DNA from: an uncultured Eggerthellaceae bacterium
GTDB lineage: Bacteria > Actinomycetota > Coriobacteriia > Coriobacteriales > Eggerthellaceae
Length of the DNA: 64,000 nt
Assembly (NCBI GenBank): GCA_934617425.1
Contig: CAKTUD010000001.1
Location: 248,001-312,000, forward strand
Direction of reading: 5' to 3'
Below are positions 17,099 through 24,657 of the stretch, in pieces (position 1 is the first letter of the stretch; each line of letters starts with the position of its first letter). The notes beneath the pieces were generated by a model. That model was not told where the DNA came from. It saw only the letters and a program-made list of their open reading frames with translations, and ran no database searches. A program made the translations under genes and the position numbers.

Positions 17099-18121
17099 TT
17101 AACAAATGCGCGGAAGCTGTTCGCCTACCAGCATGTCGAGGATTCGACGGCTACCCAACGCCGTTCCCAAATAAACCTTCGGACCGCGCTCGGGTTTCAT
17201 CGGGGCAACCTCTCCAATGATGGCTGCGTCAATGCCGTATTTATTCGCCCGCATTGCAGCAAGCGCCGCATCGGCCTCTTCGGGAGCAACGACGCATACC
17301 ATCTTGCCCTCGTTCGCCACTTGCAGCACGTCATAGCCGAGCATGTCGCACGCGCCCCGCACGGCATCCTTCACCGGCACGGCATCCTCTTGCACCAACA
17401 TATCAACCTGCGACTGACCAGCCAGCTCGTTTAAGGTGGAAGCAAGGCCGCCTCGCGTTGGGTCGCGGAAGCATCGCGTGTTCGGAGCTGCGGCAAGCAC
17501 TTCCGCAATTAAATGATTTAAGGGGGCGGCATCGCTTTCGACCGGAGCCGTAAACGAAAGCGATTCGCGGCAGCTCATGATGGTTATGCCATGATCACCC
17601 AACGTTCCCGTAACGAGGATCTTGTCTCCAGGCTTGCAATTCGATCCCGAAAGCTCAACGCCCTCAGGGATGAACCCGACACCCGATGTGTTGATGAACA
17701 CGCCGTCGCCATGTCCACGGTTGACCACCTTCGTATCACCCGTAACCAGATGAACGCCCGCCTCTTTTGCGGTTTCGGCCATAGTTGCACAAATCTTCTT
17801 CAGGTCCTCTATCGGATAACCTTCTTCGAGCACGAAACCGCAGCTGAGATATTTGGGAACCGCACCCGAGGTTGCAACGTCGTTCACTGTTCCGCAAATG
17901 GCCAACTTGCCGATGTTTCCGCCGGGGAAGAAATGAGGCGTCACAACAAAACTGTCCGTGCTGAAAGCAATGCACTCGCCCGCCGCAGGAGCCGGCAACG
18001 TGGCCGCATCGTCACCGCGCATAAGCTCCTCGCCTGCATAGGCCGCAAAGAAAACCTCGTCAATAATGCGTTTCATCATGGTTCCGCCCGAACCATGACC
18101 AAGCAATACTTGGGTATCCAT
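17099..18121 (-). CDS. hypE: Hydrogenase maturation protein HypE
   Basis: 340-residue PurM/AIR-synthase-like ATPase that dehydrates the carbamoyl group placed on its C-terminal cysteine to thiocyanate, the source of the CN ligands of [NiFe]-hydrogenase. Evidence: LLGHGSGGTMMKRIIDEVF at the N-terminus, the nucleotide site FSTDSFVVTPHFFPGG and GTVNDVATSGAVP, RDPTRGGLASTLNELAGQS, and the diagnostic C-terminus ending PRIC. SelD was considered and excluded by this tail. It follows nikR by 33 bases. The other hyp genes and hydrogenase subunits are not in the window. Being alone with a nickel regulator is unusual but consistent with nickel enzyme assembly. Confidence 0.95.
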   Translation of the reverse strand: MDTQVLLGHGSGGTMMKRIIDEVFFAAYAGEELMRGDDAATLPAPAAGECIAFSTDSFVVTPHFFPGGNIGKLAICGTVNDVATSGAVPKYLSCGFVLEEGYPIEDLKKICATMAETAKEAGVHLVTGDTKVVNRGHGDGVFINTSGVGFIPEGVELSGSNCKPGDKILVTGTLGDHGITIMSCRESLSFTAPVESDAAPLNHLIAEVLAAAPNTRCFRDPTRGGLASTLNELAGQSQVDMLVQEDAVPVKDAVRGACDMLGYDVLQVANEGKMVCVVAPEEADAALAAMRANKYGIDAAIIGEVAPMKPERGPKVYLGTALGSRRILDMLVGEQLPRIC

Positions 18122-18154
18122 TCATTTCCTTTCAATCAAACAAACGGGTCGCGA

Positions 18155-18664
18155 TCATCGATGAACATGTGCGATTCCGTGTTCGTGGGGATGAGCATGA
18201 GAGCGAATACGACTCGGATCGAAAACGCCCTCATCGCATTCGCAAGAACCGGCTTCTATGGTGGTCGTGACCAAACCGCCGTTCTTCACGCCCTTTGTCC
18301 CAAAAATCAAATCGGCGAAATCATGAACGTCAGAAGTCTCGCCGCGCAGGATTATCACTTCAAGGCAATTCTCAGCATCAAGATGCACGTGCGTGGTCGA
18401 AACAACCATACCGAGATGCCCGTGCTGAATCGTATTCAGCTTCTCCTGCACATCAAACGAATGATGATCGTAAACGATGGTGAGAGTGGCCATGATCATC
18501 GTTCCTGGCACAACGCACTCGTCGGCAACCAAAGCTTCGCGGACGAGATCGCGGATAACCTCGCTGCGATTCTTCGCCAATCCGCGGCGCGCAACAAGGC
18601 GGTCGAAGCGGACAAGCAAATCTTCGGGCATGGCCACCGAAAAACGCATTAGATCGTTTGCCAT
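18155..18664 (-). CDS. nikR: Nickel-responsive regulator NikR with His-rich tail
   Basis: 169-residue ribbon-helix-helix repressor. The N-terminal DNA-binding part (about 3-45: MRFSVAMPEDLLVRFDRL, then KNRSEVIRDLVREALV) is followed by the ACT-like nickel-binding domain. The high-affinity nickel ligands of E. coli NikR align with H81, H92, H94 (THVHL) and C100. It is about 30 residues longer than ordinary NikR; the extra tail contains CECDEG and a His-rich end (HAHPHEHGIAHVH), which could bind extra metal. Start set by AAGGTGA upstream. It is the middle gene of an operon: 12 bases after an 84-aa protein and 33 before hypE. Confidence 0.92.
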   Translation of the reverse strand: MANDLMRFSVAMPEDLLVRFDRLVARRGLAKNRSEVIRDLVREALVADECVVPGTMIMATLTIVYDHHSFDVQEKLNTIQHGHLGMVVSTTHVHLDAENCLEVIILRGETSDVHDFADLIFGTKGVKNGGLVTTTIEAGSCECDEGVFDPSRIRSHAHPHEHGIAHVHR

Positions 18665-18676
18665 GATTCACCTTGC

Positions 18677-18931
18677 TTAAACAAGGTTTACTTCGACATT
18701 CGCCGCTGTTTCGGCATCGTCCTCTAAAGCATCTTTGGTGTCAGAAAGCAAAGCGCGAATATCATCGAGACGCGACATGACTTCATGCAGGTTAGCGCCA
18801 ACCGTGGAAAAACCGGCGTCTTCGGCCATGTGACCCATGGTATGCGCCCAGCGGCGTTCGACCTTGATGTGGTCATCTATCATGTCGATCATCTGCTCAA
18901 ACTGACCAGTGTTAACTCCATTGGAACACAT
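18677..18931 (-). CDS. 84-residue protein of unknown function in the nickel operon
   Basis: Predicted largely helical, mildly acidic protein, starting MCSNGVNTGQFEQMIDMIDD. The ATG at 18931 is chosen for GGAGAG at eight bases; a longer frame upstream lacks a ribosome site. His, Met and acidic residues (MIDMIDDHIKVERRWAHTMG, then HMAEDAG) give possible metal ligands on amphipathic helices, a pattern recalling small four-helix proteins, but this is only an impression. It is the first gene of an apparent operon with nikR and hypE, which suggests a role in nickel handling or hydrogenase maturation. I do not recognise the family. Confidence 0.7.
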   Translation of the reverse strand: MCSNGVNTGQFEQMIDMIDDHIKVERRWAHTMGHMAEDAGFSTVGANLHEVMSRLDDIRALLSDTKDALEDDAETAANVEVNLV

Positions 18932-19018
18932 AATTTCTCTCCTTCTTTTACTATCGCTTGATATGATTTCCGTTGACACAAAGCATAGTCCAACGCAAGA
19001 TACGAGGGTGTGAAAAAT

Positions 19019-19483
19019 ATGCCAAACGGTAACATTTTCGACGCATCGCTACGTGCCACCGCCGATTTATTTGCGCCTTATCTCGCAGGATCAGTGGGAG
19101 GGTTAGCCATTGCAATATCAAGCAATTGGCTCGACGACGTTTCTCGCAACGCGCTCGAAAGCTCACTCGATACTCTTGGATATGGAACGGACTGCCTTGC
19201 CTATATAGCCTTGAACGGATCTGGCAACGAGACGCTACCGCTTGATGCTCAAGCGCTTTTCGCCTTGGTTGAGGGACTCGACCCCAAATGCCTTATCGCC
19301 ACCGATTCGCAAGCGGCAGGCATTTTGGCCGAAGCGTTTCACGTGAAACAAATCCTCAACGCTTACGCTAGATTTCAAGGAAGAGATACGGTGGCCTTTT
19401 CAGATTTTGCCGACTTGATGAACTCACCCGAAGAGAAGCAGCAAGCGTGGCATCTTTTGAAAAAGCTTCCGAAGTTAAATTGA
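19019..19483 (+). CDS. Unknown 154-residue protein carrying an internal parS-like site
   Basis: Soluble protein of unknown function. I take the ATG at 19019 because GAGGG lies ten bases before it; a GTG three codons earlier is too close to that site. It reads MPNGNIFDASLRATADLFAP and has a mixed alpha/beta pattern, with a segment PKCLIATDSQAAGILAEAF that resembles a nucleotide- or substrate-binding loop only loosely. It is divergent from the 84-aa/nikR/hypE operon, with an 87-base gap. The codons for AFHVKQ contain a ParB-site palindrome (19335-19350). No family recognised. Confidence 0.6.
   Translation: MPNGNIFDASLRATADLFAPYLAGSVGGLAIAISSNWLDDVSRNALESSLDTLGYGTDCLAYIALNGSGNETLPLDAQALFALVEGLDPKCLIATDSQAAGILAEAFHVKQILNAYARFQGRDTVAFSDFADLMNSPEEKQQAWHLLKKLPKLN
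19335..19350. other. parS-like ParB-binding site 2
   Basis: CGTTTCACGTGAAACA, 15 of 16 bases of the consensus, inside the unknown gene at 19019. Confidence 0.7.
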
Positions 19484-19555
19484 AATACCGACTGCAAGAA
19501 CAATCCATTACGCCCATTGCAGCCGGCAACTATCAAAAACGTCTACTGATGCGAT

Positions 19556-20296
19556 TTACTTGATATGGCCGATGAAATCTTTCGTACGCGCCGATTGAGG
19601 ATTGTCGAAAACCTGAGCAGGAGTGCCTTCCTCGACGATAACGCCGCCCTCCATGAAGATGACGCGGTCGGCAACCTCGCGAGCGAATCCCATTTCGTGC
19701 GTGACAACAACCATGGTCATGCCGCCTTCGGCAAGCTCGCGCATAACATCGAGCACACCACGAACAAGCTCGGGGTCAAGAGCGGAAGTTGCCTCATCGA
19801 AAAGCATAACGTGCGGATCCATCGCCAAAGCACGCGCAATAGCGACGCGCTGCTGCTGGCCACCCGAAAGCTGGGACGGAAGAAAATCAGCGCGCTCGCC
19901 TAAGCCAACGCGCTCAAGCTGCTTCATGGCTATCGCCTCGGCCTCTTCGGCCGAACGCTTCAAAACCTTGCGTTGCGCAAGCATAACGTTTTTCTTAGCC
20001 GTAAGATGTGGGAATAAGTTGAACTGCTGAAACACCATCCCCACATGCTCGCGCAGCTTGTCGACATCGGTATTAGCGGCGGTAATCTCCTCGCCCTCTA
20101 TGTAGATATGACCGCCCGTAGGCTTTTCCAGCAGGTTGATGCAGCGCAGCATGGTCGATTTGCCCGATCCCGAAGGACCCAAAACAACTACGACCTCGCC
20201 GCGTTTGACGTCGATGTTCACGTCTTTCAAAACCTCGGTCTCGCCAAAGGATTTCGAAAGATGCTGGATGCTTACCATGATTTCGGAATCGCTCAC
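19556..20296 (-). CDS. Orphan polar-amino-acid ABC transporter ATPase (GlnQ-like)
   Basis: 246-residue ATPase of the HisP/GlnQ family: Walker A GPSGSGKST, Q-loop QQFNLFPHLT, signature LSGGQQQRV, Walker B VMLFDEATSALDPE, switch VVVTHEMGF. It would energise an amino-acid importer at the inner face of the membrane. Its permease and binding protein are not adjacent; the flanking genes are a TatD-like hydrolase and an unknown gene. The start is probably the GTG at 20296 after GGGGAG, with an ATG six codons later as the alternative. Upstream in the leader (20326-20351) is a 9-bp hairpin. Confidence 0.9.
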   Translation of the reverse strand: MSDSEIMVSIQHLSKSFGETEVLKDVNIDVKRGEVVVVLGPSGSGKSTMLRCINLLEKPTGGHIYIEGEEITAANTDVDKLREHVGMVFQQFNLFPHLTAKKNVMLAQRKVLKRSAEEAEAIAMKQLERVGLGERADFLPSQLSGGQQQRVAIARALAMDPHVMLFDEATSALDPELVRGVLDVMRELAEGGMTMVVVTHEMGFAREVADRVIFMEGGVIVEEGTPAQVFDNPQSARTKDFIGHIK

Positions 20297-20325
20297 AAGC
20301 TCCCCTTCGCAAAGCGCAGATACAA

Positions 20326-20351
20326 GCAGGGTTCGCGAACGAGAACCCTGC
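20326..20351 (-). promoter_or_regulatory. Hairpin in the leader of the orphan ABC ATPase
   Basis: GCAGGGTTC (20326-20334) and GAACCCTGC (20343-20351) form a perfect 9-bp stem with an 8-base loop, about 30 bases before the GTG start. The following TTGTATC tract is too weak for a clear terminator. Could be an attenuator or an old terminator. Confidence 0.4.
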
Positions 20352-20540
20352 CGAATGTTCGTTTTGTATTGTACTGTCTTGCAGCAAGTTTTCGCCCAAA
20401 CATTCTCGAATCGACAGGAACATACGAGCGGACAGGTTCCCCCAGCAAAACAGCATGCGAGACGCGATCGCCATCAGCCCTTGCGAGGTAAAACGTTCGC
20501 GCCTATCATGCAGAAAAACACCCGCACAAAAAGGGGCGAT

Positions 20541-21341
20541 ATGGATTGCATCGACAGCATCCCATTGCATGATATGCACTGTCATCTGGATTTCGCGCGC
20601 CAGGCACGCGATGTTGCCAACGATGCCGCAGAAAAGGGCGCGCTCATCTTCGCCAACACGGTTACCCCGCTCGGCTTTATCGAAGCTCGAAAGCAGCTTG
20701 ACGAATGCGGCAATGCGAAATTAGGCCTTGGCCTCCACCCTTGGTATATCGAACACGTCGGAAACCTGCATCAGCAGCTCGACTTATTCGATAGCGAAAT
20801 AGCAAATAGCTCTTTTGTTGGCGAGATAGGCCTCGACTTCTCGAAAAAGAAGATAGATTCCGCCGAAAAGCAGCTCGAAGCTTTTACCCATATCGCATCC
20901 ACCTGCGGACAGGTTGGAGGCAAATTGCTTTCCATCCACGCGATAAAATCTGCAGACAAAGTGCTTGATATTCTGGAAGACACCGGCGCGATTAAAACGT
21001 GCGACTGCATATTCCACTGGTTTTCGGGGTCAAACGAACAGCTCTGGCGCGCTATTAAAGCTGGATGCTACTTTTCGGTGGGAACGTTTATGGCTCATTC
21101 GCGGCGCGGGCGCGAATACATAAAGCTCATTCCCATTGAGAACCTGCTATTAGAGACCGACTACCCTCCCACGGGAGACGGAGCAACCTACGATCCGGCA
21201 ACAAATGAACCACGCGTTGACCTTCGCTTTGAGCAGATACGCGAAGCGCTAAAGGACGCCGCAGCAGTTGTAGAAGAGAGAAAAGGCACTGAAGCCCTAT
21301 TTGAAATAGAGGCAATCGCCCGAAGGCTCCTGTCGAGGTAA
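20541..21341 (+). CDS. TatD-family metal-dependent hydrolase/nuclease
   Basis: 266-residue TIM-barrel hydrolase of the TatD group. Metal ligands visible: HCHLD near residue 12, the Glu of FVGEIGLDF near 95, the His of LLSIHA near 135, the His of IFHWFSG near 160, and the terminal Asp of LLLETDYPPTG near 208. Family members are DNases or phosphoesterases; the substrate here is unknown. The ATG at 20541 follows AAGGGG at six bases; the frame is open far upstream, overlapping the ABC gene on the other strand, but that extension has no coding character. Followed by galE 104 bases downstream. Confidence 0.87.
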   Translation: MDCIDSIPLHDMHCHLDFARQARDVANDAAEKGALIFANTVTPLGFIEARKQLDECGNAKLGLGLHPWYIEHVGNLHQQLDLFDSEIANSSFVGEIGLDFSKKKIDSAEKQLEAFTHIASTCGQVGGKLLSIHAIKSADKVLDILEDTGAIKTCDCIFHWFSGSNEQLWRAIKAGCYFSVGTFMAHSRRGREYIKLIPIENLLLETDYPPTGDGATYDPATNEPRVDLRFEQIREALKDAAAVVEERKGTEALFEIEAIARRLLSR

Positions 21342-21445
21342 ACAACGTAGAACCCGCACAACGGCAAACAAATAAGCTGCTAACATTGTGCTTGATTCCG
21401 TATTTATGCGAGCAACCTCGCCGAGCAAACCTAAGGAAGAGGGAT

Positions 21446-22579
21446 ATGGCTAACAAAACTCTTGCCAAAAACCCAGAAGATATCTGCGTGCTGGTAACCG
21501 GCGGCGCGGGCTTCATCGGAAGCCACACCGTCGTCGAATTATTGAATAAAGGCTACCAGGTGGTGGTCTACGACGACCTTAGTAATTCGAGCGAGGTGGC
21601 GCTTGAGCGCGTTCGCACGATCACTGGCGTAACCGACGATCGTCTGAAATTCATGCAAGCGAATATCCTCGATCGCGCGGCGATGAATGCCGTATTCGAC
21701 CAAAATGATATCGACGTCATCATTCATTTCGCCGGCTTCAAAGCGGTTGGCGAGAGCGTGCAAAAGCCGCTCGAATACTACTGGAACAACATCGCCGGGA
21801 CCTTGGTCTTGTGCGACGTCGCCCGCGAGCACGATTGCAAAAACATCGTTTTCTCCAGCTCAGCAACCGTTTATGGCGAGCCCGAATTCGTACCCATCAC
21901 CGAAGATTGCCCCAAGCATGACGCCACAAACCCTTATGGCCAAACCAAAAGCATGCTCGAGCAGATCCTCACCGATCTCTACATCGGCGACAACGAGTGG
22001 AATGTCGTCCTGCTGCGTTACTTCAATCCCATCGGAGCCCATGAAAGCGGCTTGATCGGCGAAGATCCCAAGGGTATCCCAAACAACCTGCTACCTTACG
22101 TAGCACAGGTTGCCGTCGGGAAATTGCAATGCGTCGGCGTCTTTGGCGACGACTACGATACGCCTGACGGTACGGGCGTGCGCGATTATATCCACGTTGT
22201 CGACCTTGCACGTGGTCATGTGGCGGCACTCGATTGGATGGGTGGCAAGATCGGCACGGGCGACCCTATCGGTCTCGGTTCTATCAAGGGCGCAGCAGAC
22301 GCTGACGGTAGCCGCCATGGCGTAGGGATATTCAATCTAGGCACCGGTAAAGGATCGAGCGTCCTCGACGTTGTCAAAGCCTTCTCGAAAGCCTGCGGGA
22401 AAGATCTCCCCTACGAAATCAAGCCTCGCCGCGCCGGAGACATCGCAACCAACTATGCGGCCTGCGACAAGGCTCGCACCGAGCTTGGCTGGGTTGCCCA
22501 ATACGACCTTGATCGCATGTGCCAAGATAGCTGGCGTTGGCAATCGATGAACCCCGACGGTTACGCAACCACCGAATAA
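21446..22579 (+). CDS. galE: UDP-glucose 4-epimerase GalE
   Basis: 377-residue short-chain dehydrogenase-type epimerase that interconverts UDP-glucose and UDP-galactose using bound NAD, supplying cell-surface sugars. NAD site TGGAGFIGSH (about 18-27), catalytic SSATVYG and the YxxxK pair in YGQTKSM, plus RYFNPIGAHESGLIGE and GTGVRDYIHVVDLARGH. It is about 35 residues longer than E. coli GalE because of an insertion (MGGKIGTGDPIGLGSIKGAA) after the DLA helix and a short N-terminal extension. Ribosome site AAGGAAGAGGG. Ended by a strong bidirectional terminator. A phosphoglucomutase lies three genes away. Confidence 0.95.
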   Translation: MANKTLAKNPEDICVLVTGGAGFIGSHTVVELLNKGYQVVVYDDLSNSSEVALERVRTITGVTDDRLKFMQANILDRAAMNAVFDQNDIDVIIHFAGFKAVGESVQKPLEYYWNNIAGTLVLCDVAREHDCKNIVFSSSATVYGEPEFVPITEDCPKHDATNPYGQTKSMLEQILTDLYIGDNEWNVVLLRYFNPIGAHESGLIGEDPKGIPNNLLPYVAQVAVGKLQCVGVFGDDYDTPDGTGVRDYIHVVDLARGHVAALDWMGGKIGTGDPIGLGSIKGAADADGSRHGVGIFNLGTGKGSSVLDVVKAFSKACGKDLPYEIKPRRAGDIATNYAACDKARTELGWVAQYDLDRMCQDSWRWQSMNPDGYATTE

Positions 22580-22611
22580 ATGCAAAGCCACACCGTAAGC
22601 AAAAGCCCACA

Positions 22612-22653
22612 TAAAAAGAAGGTCGCCTGGAAGTCCAGGCGACCTTCTTTTTA
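22612..22653. terminator. Bidirectional terminator between galE and the LCP gene
   Basis: Perfect 19-bp stem (22612-22630 with 22635-22653; core GGTCGCCTGG/CCAGGCGACC), tetraloop AAGT, A-run before and T-run after, so it works for both convergent genes. Confidence 0.95.
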
Positions 22654-22687
22654 TCAAACGCTAGAACAATAATCCTACCTAATATCA

Positions 22688-24130
22688 CTAATACGCATAC
22701 CCTTGCTGCTGACCACCCGCATTGCCATAGCCCCCGGTAACGCCATTTGCAGCAGAGCCGTTATTCCCGGTATAGCTCCCTCCATTATCGCTATACCCGT
22801 AACCAGAATCGCTATAACCTCCCGTTGTTGCAGAGGAATAGTTCGAATCGGTCGAACCGAGATAACCGTTGGTTACCGTAGTGGGATCGCCGCCCTCGTC
22901 AACCACTTTCATAAGCTCTTTCGCACCCTGCTTATCGGCGATAACGTAAGAAATTCCATCTACATACTGCGTAGAAGACGGAATAGTTGCCGAATAGATA
23001 GTAATACCATCACCATCACGCAGCTGCAACGCAAGGTTAAGGATGTCGCTAACATTCAGGTCGGTCGTAACGCACTTTGCAGCAGCGCTCACAACAGAAG
23101 GAACCTCCGTTGCCGACATGTTCATTACCTTGTCTACAATAGCCTGAATGAGCTTTCGTTGGTTTGCCACACGCGTGTAGTCGCCGTCAACGTAAGCGCG
23201 GCTACGAGCGAATACCAAAGCTGCCTCGCCATCAAGATGCTGCTGACCTGCTTCGATAACAACATCGCCAGCATCCTCGTCATCAATACGCTCATCAACC
23301 TCAACATCAACGCCGCCAACAGCATCAACCAGCTGAATCAAGCCAGAGAAATCGATCTCGGCATAATGCGAAATTGAAATGCCCGTGAGATTTTTCGCCT
23401 CGCGAATCACTCCAGCAGCGCCGTCGTAATTGTATGCAGCATTAAATTTCTGAGTACCTACGCCAGAAAGGGTAATCATCGTGTCACGGGGGATAGACAC
23501 CAAGGTGACGGTATTGGTGGTAGGATCAACGCGCGCAACGATATTGGTATCGGAGCGCTGCCCCATCTCCTCATCATCAGCGCGCGCATCCGAACCGATG
23601 AGCATAACGTAAAAAGGCTCGGTGAAAGTACTGGTGCGCGTAAGCTCCTTGTCTATCGCTTGGAGTTCGTTGCTGGTTTTATCGCCTTGCAGCTCTTTAT
23701 TCACGCCGCCGATGTAACTGGCAATTGCGATTCCCGCTCCAAGCAGCACAACAACGATAGCGCTCACCACGCCAAGAGCAATTTTTTTACCGCGGCTTCG
23801 TTTTTTGCTTGCGGCGTGATACTGTGCACCATTGCGAGAATACTGCTGAGCGGCGGCATGGGCTCCTCGATAATTTCGCCCACCATAAGCCGCACGTTGA
23901 GAATCTCCGCTAACTCCGCTGTTCATAACGCCGTTCGGGGTGTCCCAGCCATCTGCATGCGAAACATAAGCATTGCGCGAATAGCGCGAAACATCGTCGC
24001 GAGACGAAGACGTACCTTGGTTGATTGCGCGCGACACCGCGGTGTTATTCGTGTTGTTTCGAGATATCGAAGAGTGTCTGTCAGGTGCAGCCGCGCGCTT
24101 GCGCGACGAAGGGTTCTGCCTAGACGCCAT
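22688..24130 (-). CDS. LytR-CpsA-Psr family cell-wall glycopolymer ligase
   Basis: 480-residue membrane-anchored protein that probably attaches teichoic-acid-like or capsular polymers to peptidoglycan outside the cell. A basic, Ser/Asn-rich cytoplasmic region (1-115) precedes one membrane helix (about 116-140: ALGVVSAIVVVLLGAGIAIA), then the LCP domain with LIGSDARA (about 177-184), RSDTN (192-196), VSIPRDTMI (211-219) and LVFARSRAYVDGD, whose Asp and Arg residues bind the polyprenyl pyrophosphate. The C-terminal 60 residues are low-complexity Gly/Ser/Tyr/Asn. The ATG at 24130 follows GAGGAGGG; an upstream in-frame start is less likely. Facing galE. Confidence 0.9.
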   Translation of the reverse strand: MASRQNPSSRKRAAAPDRHSSISRNNTNNTAVSRAINQGTSSSRDDVSRYSRNAYVSHADGWDTPNGVMNSGVSGDSQRAAYGGRNYRGAHAAAQQYSRNGAQYHAASKKRSRGKKIALGVVSAIVVVLLGAGIAIASYIGGVNKELQGDKTSNELQAIDKELTRTSTFTEPFYVMLIGSDARADDEEMGQRSDTNIVARVDPTTNTVTLVSIPRDTMITLSGVGTQKFNAAYNYDGAAGVIREAKNLTGISISHYAEIDFSGLIQLVDAVGGVDVEVDERIDDEDAGDVVIEAGQQHLDGEAALVFARSRAYVDGDYTRVANQRKLIQAIVDKVMNMSATEVPSVVSAAAKCVTTDLNVSDILNLALQLRDGDGITIYSATIPSSTQYVDGISYVIADKQGAKELMKVVDEGGDPTTVTNGYLGSTDSNYSSATTGGYSDSGYGYSDNGGSYTGNNGSAANGVTGGYGNAGGQQQGYAY

Positions 24131-24317
24131 AAAGGCCCTCCTCAGAAATTTGAATGACCTTACGATTTTATCATTCGGGTTCGAACGCCATAAAAAAGGC
24201 ACGCCAACAGCCCATTCGCTTCTTATCTGATCCTTAAAGGATATCGCACAAGAAAATCAAACCCGATTCGACACATTCCCAGAGATATCGTCGAGAAGCT
24301 CGGCTACCGTTAAATCA

Positions 24318-24647
24318 ATGACCACTTGGGAACTAAACATCAAAGTAAACGATGCTGGCGCATTATTGCTCGCCGATGCGCGACGACGGAAAGGTGTCTC
24401 GGCCGAAAGCACGAAAGAAGCAGCGATTGCAAACGAAAACAGCTCCCTTACCGAAACCTTCAGCAAAAACCTTGCACGCGTTCGGAAGGAACAAGGGCTT
24501 TCGCGAGCAGCGCTCGGAAGAAAATCGGGTCTTAAAGCAAACTCGCTTTATAATATCGAGCACTGCCTCTCTAGCGCTCGCCTCACCACAATAGAAAAGC
24601 TCGCCCAGGCGCTAAACATACGCCCAGACGAGCTCTTGAAACAATAG
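24318..24647 (+). CDS. Small XRE-type helix-turn-helix protein
   Basis: 109-residue DNA-binding protein. The C-terminal half (about 50-107) is a Cro/C1-type HTH: FSKNLARVRKEQGLSRAALG, RKSGLKANSLYNIEHCLSS, then LTTIEKLAQALNIRPDELL. The N-terminal 45 residues (TTWELNIKVNDAGALLLADA) look like a short separate segment, perhaps for dimerisation. Convergent with the phosphoglucomutase gene, only ten bases between stops. Targets unknown. The ribosome site is weak, so the exact start is uncertain. Confidence 0.75.
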   Translation: MTTWELNIKVNDAGALLLADARRRKGVSAESTKEAAIANENSSLTETFSKNLARVRKEQGLSRAALGRKSGLKANSLYNIEHCLSSARLTTIEKLAQALNIRPDELLKQ

Positions 24648-24657
24648 CGAAAGCGAA

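Noticed and set aside
17099..18121. SelD (selenophosphate synthetase) as an alternative for hypE
   Set aside because: The C-terminal PRIC, the general HypE motifs and the NikR neighbour fit HypE; the SelD N-terminal Cys/Sec motif is missing.
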